Shown: piece after piece, positions 33,821-43,065 of the stretch
How positions within the stretch are numbered: the stretch's first letter is position 1
How the letters are laid out: the number at the start of each line of letters is the position of its first letter
Assembly: GCF_000010725.1 (NCBI RefSeq)
Contig: NC_013858.1
Span: 62,001 to 126,000, forward strand
Direction of reading: 5' to 3'
Length of the DNA stretch: 64,000 bases
Origin: Azospirillum sp. B510
GTDB taxonomy: Bacteria; Pseudomonadota; Alphaproteobacteria; Azospirillales; Azospirillaceae
The notes under the pieces: generated by a model
What the model was told of the DNA's origin: nothing
The model's input: only the letters and a program-made list of their open reading frames with translations
Database searches by the model: none
Translations under genes and position numbers: made by a program

Positions 33821-35263
33821 CTATTCGGCGCTGGGCGGCGCGAACAGGTAGGGGGAGAGGCCACGCAGATTCTCGTCGACGATAAGCCGATGATTCAACG
33901 GCGGAAACGACCGCTGCGAGCAGTCCAGCCGCGGGCACAGCCGGCAGTTCACCCCGATCGGCGTGGCGGCGTCGGTGTTGGTCAGGTCGAACCCATCCGC
34001 ATAGGTGACCTGAGCCGCATGCTGGACGTCGCAGCCGAGCGCGACGGCGAACTGCTGCGGCGGGCTGCGGTGGCCGCCGCCGGCCTTCACCACGGTGCGG
34101 GCGATGGAGAAATAGGCGGTGCCGTCCGGCATCTCCGCCATCTGGCTGTGGATCTTGCCCGGCGTGCGGAACGCCTCGTAGACGATCCAGCGCGGGCAGC
34201 CGCCGCCGAAGCGGGCGAAATGGAAGCCGGCGCCGGAGAAGCGCTTCGACACGTTGCCGGCGCTGTCCACCCGCATGAAGAAGAAGGGCACGCCCTTGGC
34301 GCCCGAGCGGTGCAGGGTGGTCAGCCGGTGGCAGACCTGCTCGAAGGAGGCGTCGAAGCGCCGCCGCAGGATCTCGATGTCGTAGCGCAGCTGGGTCGCC
34401 GCCTCGTGGAAGCGGGCGTAGGGCATCAGCACCGCCGCCGCGAAGTAATTGGCCAGCCCGATGCGGGTCAGCCGCCGCGCCTCGTCGTCGGACAGGTTGG
34501 CGGCGTCGACGATGCCGTTCAGCAGGTCGCGATGGCGCAGCAGCGCGATCTGGCAGGCCAACTGGAAGGTGCGGCCCGACGGCGCCAGCATCTCCGACAG
34601 CAGGATGCGCCGGCTGTGGCGGTCGAAGCGGCGCACGGCGTAGCCCATCACCTCCGACGGCAGCAGGCGGACGCGGACGCTGTGCTGGGTGCTCAGCCAA
34701 TCGACCAGCCCGCGATAGAGGTCGCCGCGCTCCAGCTTGCCGTCCTGCCACAGGCTCTCCGCCGCCGCCTCCAGCTCGGGGAAGTGGTTGGAATGGGTCT
34801 GGAACAGGTCGCGCACCTCGTCCTGGGGGAAGCCGGTGGCCTGCACCAGATGCAGCTTCTCGTGGTCCGCCACCCGCTCCGCCAGCGCCTGGAGATCGTC
34901 GCGGGCGCCGCGGAAGCCGCGATAGAGCGCCACCACCGCCTGGCCCAGCGTCGGCGCCACCGCCGCCAGTTCGCGGAAATCCTGGTTCTTGATGTCGGAG
35001 CCATCGAACAGAGGGTCGGCGAACACCTCGCGCAATCCCGCCACCAGCCGGCTTTCCTCATCCTCGGCGAAGGCCTGGAGATCGACGCCGAACCGCTGGC
35101 CCAGCTTCAGCAGCAGCGGCACGGTGACCGGGCGCTGGTTGTGCTCGATCAGGTTCAGATAGCTGGGGGAGATGCCGAGCTGGTCGGCCATCTGCGCCTG
35201 GGTCAGCCCCTGGTCGCGGCGCAGGCGGCGGACCTTCGGACCCAGCATCGCCTTCTTGTCCAT
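33821..35263 (-). CDS. ScfR/RamB-type short-chain fatty-acyl transcriptional regulator
   Basis: 480 residues from ATG 35263, with GAGGTG upstream. An XRE-type HTH (about 9-63, RRDQGLTQAQMADQLGISPSYLNLIEHNQRPV) is followed by a long IrrE/M78-like middle region and a C-terminal domain ending with the cysteine block GVNCRLCPRLDCSQR. This is the layout of regulators controlling glyoxylate and propionyl/acetyl-CoA genes (RamB, MccR, PccR). It is divergent from aceA, a strong hint at its target. A metallopeptidase HExxH motif is not apparent. Confidence 0.9.
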   Translation of the reverse strand: MDKKAMLGPKVRRLRRDQGLTQAQMADQLGISPSYLNLIEHNQRPVTVPLLLKLGQRFGVDLQAFAEDEESRLVAGLREVFADPLFDGSDIKNQDFRELAAVAPTLGQAVVALYRGFRGARDDLQALAERVADHEKLHLVQATGFPQDEVRDLFQTHSNHFPELEAAAESLWQDGKLERGDLYRGLVDWLSTQHSVRVRLLPSEVMGYAVRRFDRHSRRILLSEMLAPSGRTFQLACQIALLRHRDLLNGIVDAANLSDDEARRLTRIGLANYFAAAVLMPYARFHEAATQLRYDIEILRRRFDASFEQVCHRLTTLHRSGAKGVPFFFMRVDSAGNVSKRFSGAGFHFARFGGGCPRWIVYEAFRTPGKIHSQMAEMPDGTAYFSIARTVVKAGGGHRSPPQQFAVALGCDVQHAAQVTYADGFDLTNTDAATPIGVNCRLCPRLDCSQRSFPPLNHRLIVDENLRGLSPYLFAPPSAE

Positions 35264-35285
35264 GCTCGCCACCGCACCTCTCCGC

Positions 35286-35347
35286 TTTACAAGATTTACC
35301 GATTTACAGCCTTGTGAAGACAGCAGTTTACAAACGGACCTTTTTAC
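35286..35347. promoter_or_regulatory. array of TTTAC boxes in the ScfR-aceA intergenic region
   Basis: TTTAC occurs at 35286, 35295, 35303, 35327 and 35343 on the same strand, spaced 9, 8, 24 and 16 nt, close to multiples of 8; the last two read TTTACAAA. RamB-type sites contain similar TTTGCAAA cores. The array is a likely operator for the adjacent ScfR regulator controlling aceA and itself (inferred). Confidence 0.55.
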
Positions 35348-35565
35348 AAACAAGGGCTTATTGCAACGCACTCGGGCCGGGTTTAACTGTTGATCCACGG
35401 CCGCGCTGTAAAGCGCAAGCGGCCCCGAAGACACCGGACGGCAGAGCCAAGGCGGGAGGAAACGCCACTGTCCGCAACCGGATGCCGGGACCGACAAAAG
35501 GCCCGCCCCGAGACCCCAGTTCCGCCCCGATCGCCGGGCGCGCCGGACAACAAGGAACCTGACCC

Positions 35566-36843
<1,278 letters not shown>

Positions 36844-36927
36844 TCGCGGGTTCCGATCATTGGGACTGGTCCGTGATCCAGTGTGCGAGCTGGATCTTTT
36901 CGAACGGCTGATGCTTTGACTTGCCGA

Positions 36928-36959
36928 CGGCCGGGGGCCTTCCCCCCGGCCGCTTTTTT
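36928..36959 (+). terminator. intrinsic terminator after aceA
   Basis: CGGCCGGGGG (36928-36937) pairs with CCCCCGGCCG (36943-36952), followed by C and six T residues (36954-36959). It lies 84 nt after the aceA stop codon. Confidence 0.9.
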
Positions 36960-37417
36960 GCGTGTGGGCGGGGCATTGGCGATAAGCCTTCGGTGTAGCC
37001 AAGCCCCCATGGTATGGCAGCCTTGCGCCACATCAACCGGTGGTACGGTCCGGACGGCCTGAAAGTCTTGAGCGGGGCTGGAAAAACGCCGCCGAATCGC
37101 CTGTATGGCCGCGATTCCGCCAAGACGTGGGCTTGGGTGCGGCGCGGAATCCCTTGTTGACTTGGGATCATATCGGGACCAATTAAGTCCGCATGCTGAA
37201 AACAAACCGATCCGGGACGTGAAGGTCCCACACGCCGGCACCCCGACCTCGGGCCACCGGCGGGCGGAACTGGCCGCCGCGCAACCGCTTGCGCGGCGAT
37301 GACCGTTTGCCGACCGCCTCCCCGCTCCGGCGGGGCCCCGACGGGGTCTCCCCTGGTCGACATGCCATCGGAGAGCTTCCGGCGTTCTTTGGTGAAACGA
37401 TGAAAGGACAAGACAGT
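36960..37417. other. 458-nt region upstream of the PfpI-like gene, no convincing gene
   Basis: No open frame here has coding character or a ribosome-binding site. TTGACT (37157-37162) is followed after 17 nt by CAATTA (37180-37185), a weak sigma-70-like promoter, and the latter overlaps the inverted repeat GGAC-CAATTAA-GTCC. These could drive and regulate the gene at 37418, leaving a leader over 200 nt long. Confidence 0.4.
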
Positions 37418-37981
37418 ATGGATCAATCGCTCGCAGGAAAGTCCATCGCCATCCTCGTCTCCAACGGCTTCGAAGAAGCGGAGATGACCGAGCCGCAACG
37501 CGCCCTGATCAAGACCGGCGCCACCCTGCGCACCATCTCCACCGAGACGGGTCTGGTCAACGGCTGGCACGGCAAGTCCTGGGGCCATTACTTCCCGGTG
37601 GACAAGCATCTGAGCGAGGCGCTCGGCGCCGACTTCGACATGCTGGTGCTGCCGGGCGGTGAGCGCAGCGTGGCCAAGTTGCAGCAGTCGGCCCACACCC
37701 GCCGCATCGTCGGTCATTTCCTCGATGCCGGCAAGCCGATCGCCGCCATCGACCAGGGCATCCAGCTGCTCGCCATCCCCGGCAAGCTGCGCGGCCGCCT
37801 GCTGGCCGCTCCGGAAGCCTACCGCGCCGACCTGACCGCCGCCGGCGGCCGGATCAGCGACGAGGCGCTGGTCGTCGACGACATCACGGTCTCGGCGCTG
37901 GGCCAGGACCAGCTGAACGAGTTCGTCGAAGCCGTGGTGAAGCTGTTCACCGAGCTGGGATCCGTTCGCGCGGCCGCCTGA
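37418..37981 (+). CDS. DJ-1/PfpI-superfamily protein lacking the nucleophilic cysteine
   Basis: 187 residues from ATG 37418, with AAAGGA 9 nt upstream; ATG 37400 is a possible alternative. The fold is recognisable: IAILVSNGFEEAEMTEP, TGATLRTISTETG, DMLVLPGGERSVAKL, and a nucleophile-elbow region. Where PfpI proteins have AICHG, this one reads AIDQG, so D112 and Q113 replace the cysteine and histidine. It may therefore not be a protease or glyoxalase; a binding, sensing or moonlighting role is possible. No partner gene is evident. Confidence 0.85.
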   Translation: MDQSLAGKSIAILVSNGFEEAEMTEPQRALIKTGATLRTISTETGLVNGWHGKSWGHYFPVDKHLSEALGADFDMLVLPGGERSVAKLQQSAHTRRIVGHFLDAGKPIAAIDQGIQLLAIPGKLRGRLLAAPEAYRADLTAAGGRISDEALVVDDITVSALGQDQLNEFVEAVVKLFTELGSVRAAA

Positions 37982-38003
37982 TCTCCATCCTCAGCCGGTC
38001 CCG

Positions 38004-38040
38004 AAACGGCCGCCGCACCAACAGGGTGCGGCGGCCGTTT
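38004..38040. terminator. strong hairpin terminator after the PfpI-like gene
   Basis: AAACGGCCGCCGCACC (38004-38019) and GGTGCGGCGGCCGTTT (38025-38040) form a perfect 16-bp stem with a 5-nt loop, followed by CGTTTT. Located 23 nt after the stop codon, it is an intrinsic terminator by structure. Confidence 0.9.
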
Positions 38041-38200
38041 CGTTTTGGCGGCTGTTTCGTCCCGCCAGTCCGATACCCGAGCAATCCACTCGCCTTCCGC
38101 GTTGATAATTTTAAACATTCAGATTATTATCATTGAGGACACGATGATTCCATCGGGCGGGACCTTGTCTTGCTGATGACTTGGCGGGGATGCGGGCAGA

Positions 38201-39898
38201 ATGGCTAAAATCCGTGCATTTGGACGACTTACCATCCGCGCCAAGATCATCGTCGCGGTGCTCGGAACAGTTGTCATGGCCGGCGCCTTCGGTCTTTTCA
38301 CGCTGAGTCGGCTTGAAATACTAAACAATGCCGCCGAGACGATGCGCGGCCGTTCGCTTCCCGCGACGCAGCTCGCCGGTCAATTGACCTCGGCCGCGCA
38401 GAGCCACCGCATCGCCGAGGCCGCCTATGCGCTCGCGACCAACGAGATGCAGGTGAACCAGGCGGAAAAGGGCTGGACCGAGGCGGTGGCCGAGGTGGCC
38501 GCCCGCCGGCAGGCCGCCGGAACCCGCTTTGGCGGAGGCGAGGGCGCGGCGAGGCTGGCGGCGTTCGACGAGGCCTGGACCGCCTACACCGCCGCGGCCG
38601 AGCGGGTGCGCGCCCAGGCGCGCGACGGCAACGCCCAGTCCGCCGTCAGCGTCTTCAAGCGCCCGAGCGCCGTCGCCTTCGCCCGCGTGCAGGAGGCGCT
38701 CGGCGCCCTGGTCGAGGGCACGATGGCCGACGCCGGCGCCGTCGCCGACCAGGGGGCGGCGGTCTACGGCAGCGCCCATGGCATGGTGCTGGGCGGGGTG
38801 ACGCTGTGCACCCTGCTGGCGCTCGGCTTCGGCGCCGTGCTGGTGCGCGGCATCTCCCGCCCGATCCTGGACGTCGCCGGCGCCCTGGAGCGGCTGGCCG
38901 CCCGCGATTTCAGCGCCAGCTTCGAGGAGGGGCGCCGCGACGAGATCGGCCGGATGGCGACCGCCGCCCGCGTCTTCCGGGATACCATGCTCGACGCCGA
39001 ACGCCTCCAGCAGGAGCAGGAGCGTCTGAAGGCCGCCGCCGCCGAGGAGCGCCGCCGCGAGCTGCGGACGCTCGCCGACGGCTTCGAGGCGACGGTGAAG
39101 CGGCTGGTCGAGGCGCTGGCGGCCTCCACCGCCGAGATGGCCGCCGCGTCCGGCGCGATGGCGGAGGGGGCGGCGGAGACGGCGCGCCATTCCGACGCGG
39201 TGTCGTCGGCCGCCGGCCGCGCCTCGGCCAATGTCGACAGCGTCGCCGCCGCGACGGCGGAACTGTCGGCCAGCTTCGCCGGCATCTCGCGGCTGGTCGC
39301 CGATTCCGCCGGCATCGCCGCCGACGCCACCCGCGACGCCGAACGCGGCACCGCGGTGATGGGCAGCCTCGCCGAGGCGGCGGACGAGATCGGCAAGGTG
39401 GTGGACATGATCGCCGGCATCGCCGGCCAGACCAATCTGCTGGCGCTGAACGCCACCATCGAGGCGGCGCGGGCGGGCGAGGCCGGCAAGGGCTTCGCGG
39501 TGGTGGCGAGCGAGGTCAAGCAGCTCGCCGGCCAGACGGCGAAGGCCACCGCCGAGATCCAGGCGCGCATCGCCGAGATCCAGAACGCCTCGGACACCGC
39601 GGTCGACACCATCGGCGCCGTCACCCGCACCATCGCCCGCCTGAACGAGATCGCGTCCGAGGTCGCCGCCGCGGTCGAGCAGCAGTCCGCCGCCGTGGGG
39701 GAGATCGCCGCCAACATCCAGGACGCCGCCGACGGCACCCGCAGCGTGTCCGACAACATCGCCGCCGTCACCGCCGCCGCCGCGTCGGCCGAACAGGCGA
39801 GCGGGGTGATGGTGCGTTCGGTCGACACGGTGACGGACGACGCCGGCCGGATGCGGCAGGAGGTGGATGGCTTTCTGGGGGCGCTGCGGGCGTCGTAG
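38201..39898 (+). CDS. methyl-accepting chemotaxis protein, helical periplasmic domain
   Basis: 565 residues. First membrane helix IIVAVLGTVVMAGAFGLFTL, a predominantly helical periplasmic region of about 150 residues rich in Ala, Glu and Arg (four-helix-bundle type), second helix MVLGGVTLCTLLALGFGAVLV, HAMP, then a signalling domain with the canonical tip IAGQTNLLALNATIEAARAGEAGKGF. It ends in EVDGFLGALRAS without a CheR-tethering pentapeptide. Ligand unknown. A promoter-like AT-rich stretch lies at about 38100-38140. Confidence 0.92.
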   Translation: MAKIRAFGRLTIRAKIIVAVLGTVVMAGAFGLFTLSRLEILNNAAETMRGRSLPATQLAGQLTSAAQSHRIAEAAYALATNEMQVNQAEKGWTEAVAEVAARRQAAGTRFGGGEGAARLAAFDEAWTAYTAAAERVRAQARDGNAQSAVSVFKRPSAVAFARVQEALGALVEGTMADAGAVADQGAAVYGSAHGMVLGGVTLCTLLALGFGAVLVRGISRPILDVAGALERLAARDFSASFEEGRRDEIGRMATAARVFRDTMLDAERLQQEQERLKAAAAEERRRELRTLADGFEATVKRLVEALAASTAEMAAASGAMAEGAAETARHSDAVSSAAGRASANVDSVAAATAELSASFAGISRLVADSAGIAADATRDAERGTAVMGSLAEAADEIGKVVDMIAGIAGQTNLLALNATIEAARAGEAGKGFAVVASEVKQLAGQTAKATAEIQARIAEIQNASDTAVDTIGAVTRTIARLNEIASEVAAAVEQQSAAVGEIAANIQDAADGTRSVSDNIAAVTAAAASAEQASGVMVRSVDTVTDDAGRMRQEVDGFLGALRAS

Positions 39899-39915
39899 AG
39901 GCCGCTCGCCCCTTC

Positions 39916-40869
39916 TTATGCCTGCTTGGCGTCGATGATGCCCCGGCGCACGGCGCGGGTCTTGGTGAAATGGTCCTGGAGATGCTCGCCCTCGCCCCAG
40001 CGGATCGAGCGTTGCAGCGCCGTCAGATCCTCGGTGAAGCGCTGGAGGATCTCCAGCACCGCCTCGCGGTTGTTCAGGAAGATGTCGCGCCACATCACCG
40101 GATCGCTGGCGGCGATGCGGGTGAAGTCGCGGAAACCGCCGGCCGAGAATTTGATCACCTCGGACTTGGTGTCCTCCTCCAGGTCCGACGCGGTGCCGAC
40201 GATGGTGTAGGCGATCAGGTGCGGCAGATGCGAGGTGATGGCCAGCACGCGGTCATGGTGGTTGGCCTCCATGATCTCCACGGTGGAGCCGACGCGGCGC
40301 CACAGCTCCGTCACCCGCTCCAGCGCCCCGTCGTCGGCGCCGGGCGGCGGGGTCAGGATGCACCAGCGGCCCTGGAACAGGGTGGCGAAGCCGGCCTCCG
40401 GCCCTGAATGCTCGGTGCCCGCCACCGGATGGCCGGGGATCAGATGGACGCCTTCGGCAAGGTGCGGCCCGACGTCGCGCAGGACCGCCTGCTTGACCGA
40501 ACCGACATCGGTGACGATGGTGCCGGGGCGCAGCAGCGGCCCGATGGCCTCGCCCACGCTGGCGAAGCTGCCGACCGGGGTCGCCAGCACCACCAGATCC
40601 GCCCCGGCCAGGGCGGCGGCCAGATCGGTGGTGGCCTCCGCCACGATGCCCAGCTCCAGCGCCTTGGTGCAGGCATCCCCGCTGCGGTCGGCGCAGACGA
40701 CCCGCCGCGCGATCCCATATTCCGTCAGCGCCCGCGCCAGGGAGGAGCCGATCAGGCCGATGCCGACGATGGCGACGCGGTCGAACAGGGGGGCGGTGTC
40801 GTTGGTGGCGGAGGGCATGACGCGGGGTGTCCCGGAAAGCGGGTTGGACGGCGGGGTGGCGGTGGCCAT
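39916..40869 (-). CDS. tyrC: prephenate/arogenate dehydrogenase family protein (TyrA/TyrC)
   Basis: 317 residues. NAD-binding motif VAIVGIGLIGSSLARAL, then LVVLATPVGSF, IVTDVGSVKQAVL, the catalytic segment HLIPGHPVAGTEHSGPEAG, and ITSHLPHLIAYTIVG plus KFSAGGFRDFTRIAASDPVMWRDIFLNNR. It makes hydroxyphenylpyruvate or tyrosine from prephenate or arogenate. ATG 40869 is used although the first about 28 residues are polar and non-conserved; ATG 40818 is an alternative. Confidence 0.92.
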   Translation of the reverse strand: MATATPPSNPLSGTPRVMPSATNDTAPLFDRVAIVGIGLIGSSLARALTEYGIARRVVCADRSGDACTKALELGIVAEATTDLAAALAGADLVVLATPVGSFASVGEAIGPLLRPGTIVTDVGSVKQAVLRDVGPHLAEGVHLIPGHPVAGTEHSGPEAGFATLFQGRWCILTPPPGADDGALERVTELWRRVGSTVEIMEANHHDRVLAITSHLPHLIAYTIVGTASDLEEDTKSEVIKFSAGGFRDFTRIAASDPVMWRDIFLNNREAVLEILQRFTEDLTALQRSIRWGEGEHLQDHFTKTRAVRRGIIDAKQA

Positions 40870-40956
40870 GGCGGAAAACCGTCCCGTTTAAACCACCTCG
40901 CGTCCGCCGGACCAAGCGATAGTTTGAGCGGAAGCGACGGTTCGGGCCGGGGCTGT

Positions 40957-41868
40957 TCAGCCCTCCTTCGCCGTCATCTCCGCCCTGAGCGCTTCGGCCA
41001 GGCGCTGGAAGGTCTCCTTCCGGCCGGAGGTGCGGCGCCAGGCGAGCGCGATGCGCCGGCCCGGACGGTCGGCGCCCAGCGGCCGCACCGCCAGATCCAG
41101 CCCGCGCAGGATGCCCGAATCGACCGCCATCTGCGGCAGCAGCGTCACCCCCAGCCCGTTCGCCACCATCTGCACCAGCGTGTGCAGGCTGGTGCCCTGG
41201 AAGGCGGTGTTGTGCGGCGTGCTGTCCAGCGCGCAGGCGGCCATGGCGTGGTCGCGCAGGCAATGGCCGTCCTCCAGCAGCAGCAGATCCTCCGGCGGCA
41301 CCGTCACCGGCTGCGCCGGGTCGCCGCCGCCCAGCCGGTGGCCGGTGGGGCAGACGAAGGAGAAGCGGTCCTCGGCGATGTCCTCCGTCTCCAGGTCGCC
41401 CATCGGGTAGGGCAGGGCCAGCAGCGCGGCGTCGAGCTTGCCGGCGCTCAGCTGCTCCAGCAGCCGCGCCGTCTGGTCCTCGCGCAGATAGAGACGCAGG
41501 CGGGGAAAGGTCTCGCGCAGGGCCGGCATCACGCGGGGGATCAGGAAGGGGCCGATGGTCGGGATCACCCCCAGATGCAGCGCCCCCGACATCGGGTCGG
41601 CGGCCGAGCGGGTGATGTCGACCAGCTCCTCCGCCCCTTTCAGCAGTTGGCGCGCCCGCTCCGCGATCTCGCGGCCGAGCGGGGTCGGCAGCACCGAGCG
41701 GCGCGTGCGCTCCACCAGCGTGGCGCCCAGCAGATCCTCCAGCTCCTGCAAACCGGCGCTCAGCGTCGACTGGCTGACGAGGCAGGCCTCCGCCGCCTGG
41801 CCGAAATGGCAGCGGTCGACGACGGCGACGAGATAGCGGAGCTGGCGCAGGGTGGGGAGTGGTTTCAT
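40957..41868 (-). CDS. oxyR: hydrogen peroxide-sensing regulator OxyR
   Basis: 303 residues, LysR type. N-terminal HTH (RQLRYLVAVVDRCHFGQAAEACLVSQSTLSAGLQELE) and effector domain with the redox pair C203 and C212 in GHCLRDHAMAAC, matching E. coli C199 and C208 at the same spacing. It is divergent from ahpC, the classic OxyR target. Peroxide would oxidise the cysteine pair and switch on ahpC. Confidence 0.95.
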   Translation of the reverse strand: MKPLPTLRQLRYLVAVVDRCHFGQAAEACLVSQSTLSAGLQELEDLLGATLVERTRRSVLPTPLGREIAERARQLLKGAEELVDITRSAADPMSGALHLGVIPTIGPFLIPRVMPALRETFPRLRLYLREDQTARLLEQLSAGKLDAALLALPYPMGDLETEDIAEDRFSFVCPTGHRLGGGDPAQPVTVPPEDLLLLEDGHCLRDHAMAACALDSTPHNTAFQGTSLHTLVQMVANGLGVTLLPQMAVDSGILRGLDLAVRPLGADRPGRRIALAWRRTSGRKETFQRLAEALRAEMTAKEG

Positions 41869-41889
41869 GTCCGGTTATGTAATCGGATT

Positions 41890-41910
41890 TATCGATCAGT
41901 TCAATTGGTA
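41890..41910. promoter_or_regulatory. possible OxyR-binding site
   Basis: TATCGAT (41890-41896) and ATTGGTA (41904-41910) form an imperfect inverted repeat (5 of 7 pairs) around a 7-nt spacer, in the AT-rich part of the oxyR-ahpC gap, 22 nt upstream of the oxyR start. It fits LysR-type half-site spacing but only loosely. Confidence 0.3.
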
Positions 41911-42100
41911 TTTTCTACTTCTCTTGATCACAGATTTCCCGTATTCCTCCACGGGTCAACGGGACACGGACCAACGCCTTGCCCCAGCCGCCTGATACGG
42001 CCCCCTTGTTCGACCCGGTGCGCCGCACTAAGTCGGGCATGTCACGGCCCCGGCCGGGGGTTGAGGCGCCCCAATCATCGCACCCTATCGGAGAACACAA

Positions 42101-42664
42101 ATGTCCTTGATCAACAGCGAGATTAAGCCCTTCAAGGCGACCGCGTACAAGAACGGCAAGTTCATCGACGTGACCGACGCCGACCTGAAGGGCAAGTGGT
42201 CGGTCGTGTTCTTCTACCCGGCCGACTTCACCTTCGTCTGCCCGACGGAGCTGGAGGATCTGGCCGACAACTACGCCGAGTTCCAGAAGCTGGGCGTCGA
42301 GATCTACAGCGTCTCGACCGACACCCACTTCTGCCACAAGGCCTGGCACGACACCTCGCCGGCCATCGGCAAGATCGGCTACACCATGATCGGTGACCCG
42401 ACGCTCGCCATCAGCCGCAACTTCGAGGTCCTGATCGAGGAAGTCGGCCTCGCCGACCGCGGCACCTTCGTCGTCGATCCGGACGGCAAGATCCAGATCG
42501 TCGAGATCACCGCCGGCGGCGTCGGCCGCGACGCCAAGGAACTGCTGCGCAAGATCAAGGCCGTCCAGTATGTCGCCGCCCATCCGGGCGAGGTCTGCCC
42601 GGCCAAGTGGCAGGAAGGCGAGAAGACCCTCGCCCCGTCGCTCGACCTCGTCGGCAAGATCTAA
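42101..42664 (+). CDS. ahpC: alkyl hydroperoxide reductase subunit AhpC (peroxiredoxin)
   Basis: 187 residues of a typical 2-Cys peroxiredoxin. Peroxidatic C47 in FTFVCPTELED, resolving C166 in GEVCPAKW, plus DTHFCHKAWH and the GG(L/I)G-like ADRGTFVVDPDG region. It reduces H2O2 and organic peroxides with electrons from AhpF. A ribosome-binding site GGAGAA precedes the ATG. Divergent OxyR is the likely activator. Confidence 0.96.
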   Translation: MSLINSEIKPFKATAYKNGKFIDVTDADLKGKWSVVFFYPADFTFVCPTELEDLADNYAEFQKLGVEIYSVSTDTHFCHKAWHDTSPAIGKIGYTMIGDPTLAISRNFEVLIEEVGLADRGTFVVDPDGKIQIVEITAGGVGRDAKELLRKIKAVQYVAAHPGEVCPAKWQEGEKTLAPSLDLVGKI

Positions 42665-42667
42665 GGC

Positions 42668-42713
42668 TTTCCCCTGAAGGGAAACCCGAGGATCGGGGGC
42701 CGGCTCCGGCCGG
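42668..42713 (+). terminator. hairpins after ahpC
   Basis: TTTCCC (42668-42673) pairs with GGGAAA (42679-42684), followed by a larger stem GGGGGCCGG / CCGGTCCCC-like around 42695-42718. These could attenuate read-through from ahpC to ahpF. No T tract is present. Confidence 0.4.
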
Positions 42714-42832
42714 TCCCCACCCCGCTCCGGCGGGTATGCAAGTCCCCCTTGGACAGGCCGGCGGGCCGCAAGGATCTTTTTCACGGGCCGGCTTTCAAAG
42801 CCTCCCCGTCACGAGCTTCCGTCACCGGTTTC

Positions 42833-42918
42833 CCCATCCCCGCGAAGGCGGGCACCCAGGCGCGCGCTCTTTGTCGCAGTTCTTTCAAAGCCTGGATCCC
42901 CGCCTGCGCGGGGAGGAC
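42833..42918. repeat. REP-like palindromic element between ahpC and ahpF
   Basis: The arm around 42837-42860 (CCCCGCGAAGGCGGGCACCCAGG) and its partner at 42891-42914 (CCTGGATCCCCGCCTGCGCGGGG) are inverted copies with few mismatches, separated by about 30 nt. The sequence family (CCCGCGAAGGCGGG near a TGGATCC arm) is the type widely scattered in proteobacterial intergenic regions. A 12-nt motif CTTTCAAAGCCT is repeated at 42792-42803 and 42882-42893. Confidence 0.75.
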
Positions 42919-43065
42919 GATGACGGTTCAAACTCTTCGCTGTTTCAAAACCAGACCGCCCGCCCGACCGGCTCTATTGACTCGGGCCACCATTTTTCCG
43001 CCCGGACCGCCGCGACTATGACGCGGGCGATCCGCCCCGGACACGAGACGTTGGGAACGAAAGCC

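Noticed and set aside
37105..37302. A 65-codon plus-strand frame before the PfpI-like gene
   Set aside because: No ribosome-binding site, no coding-like third-position bias and no recognisable fold; treated as intergenic.
38102..38140. AT-rich GATAAT...ATTATC sequence upstream of a chemoreceptor, considered as a Fur box
   Set aside because: Spacing and sequence do not fit the 19-bp Fur consensus and the gene has no iron link; more likely a promoter region.
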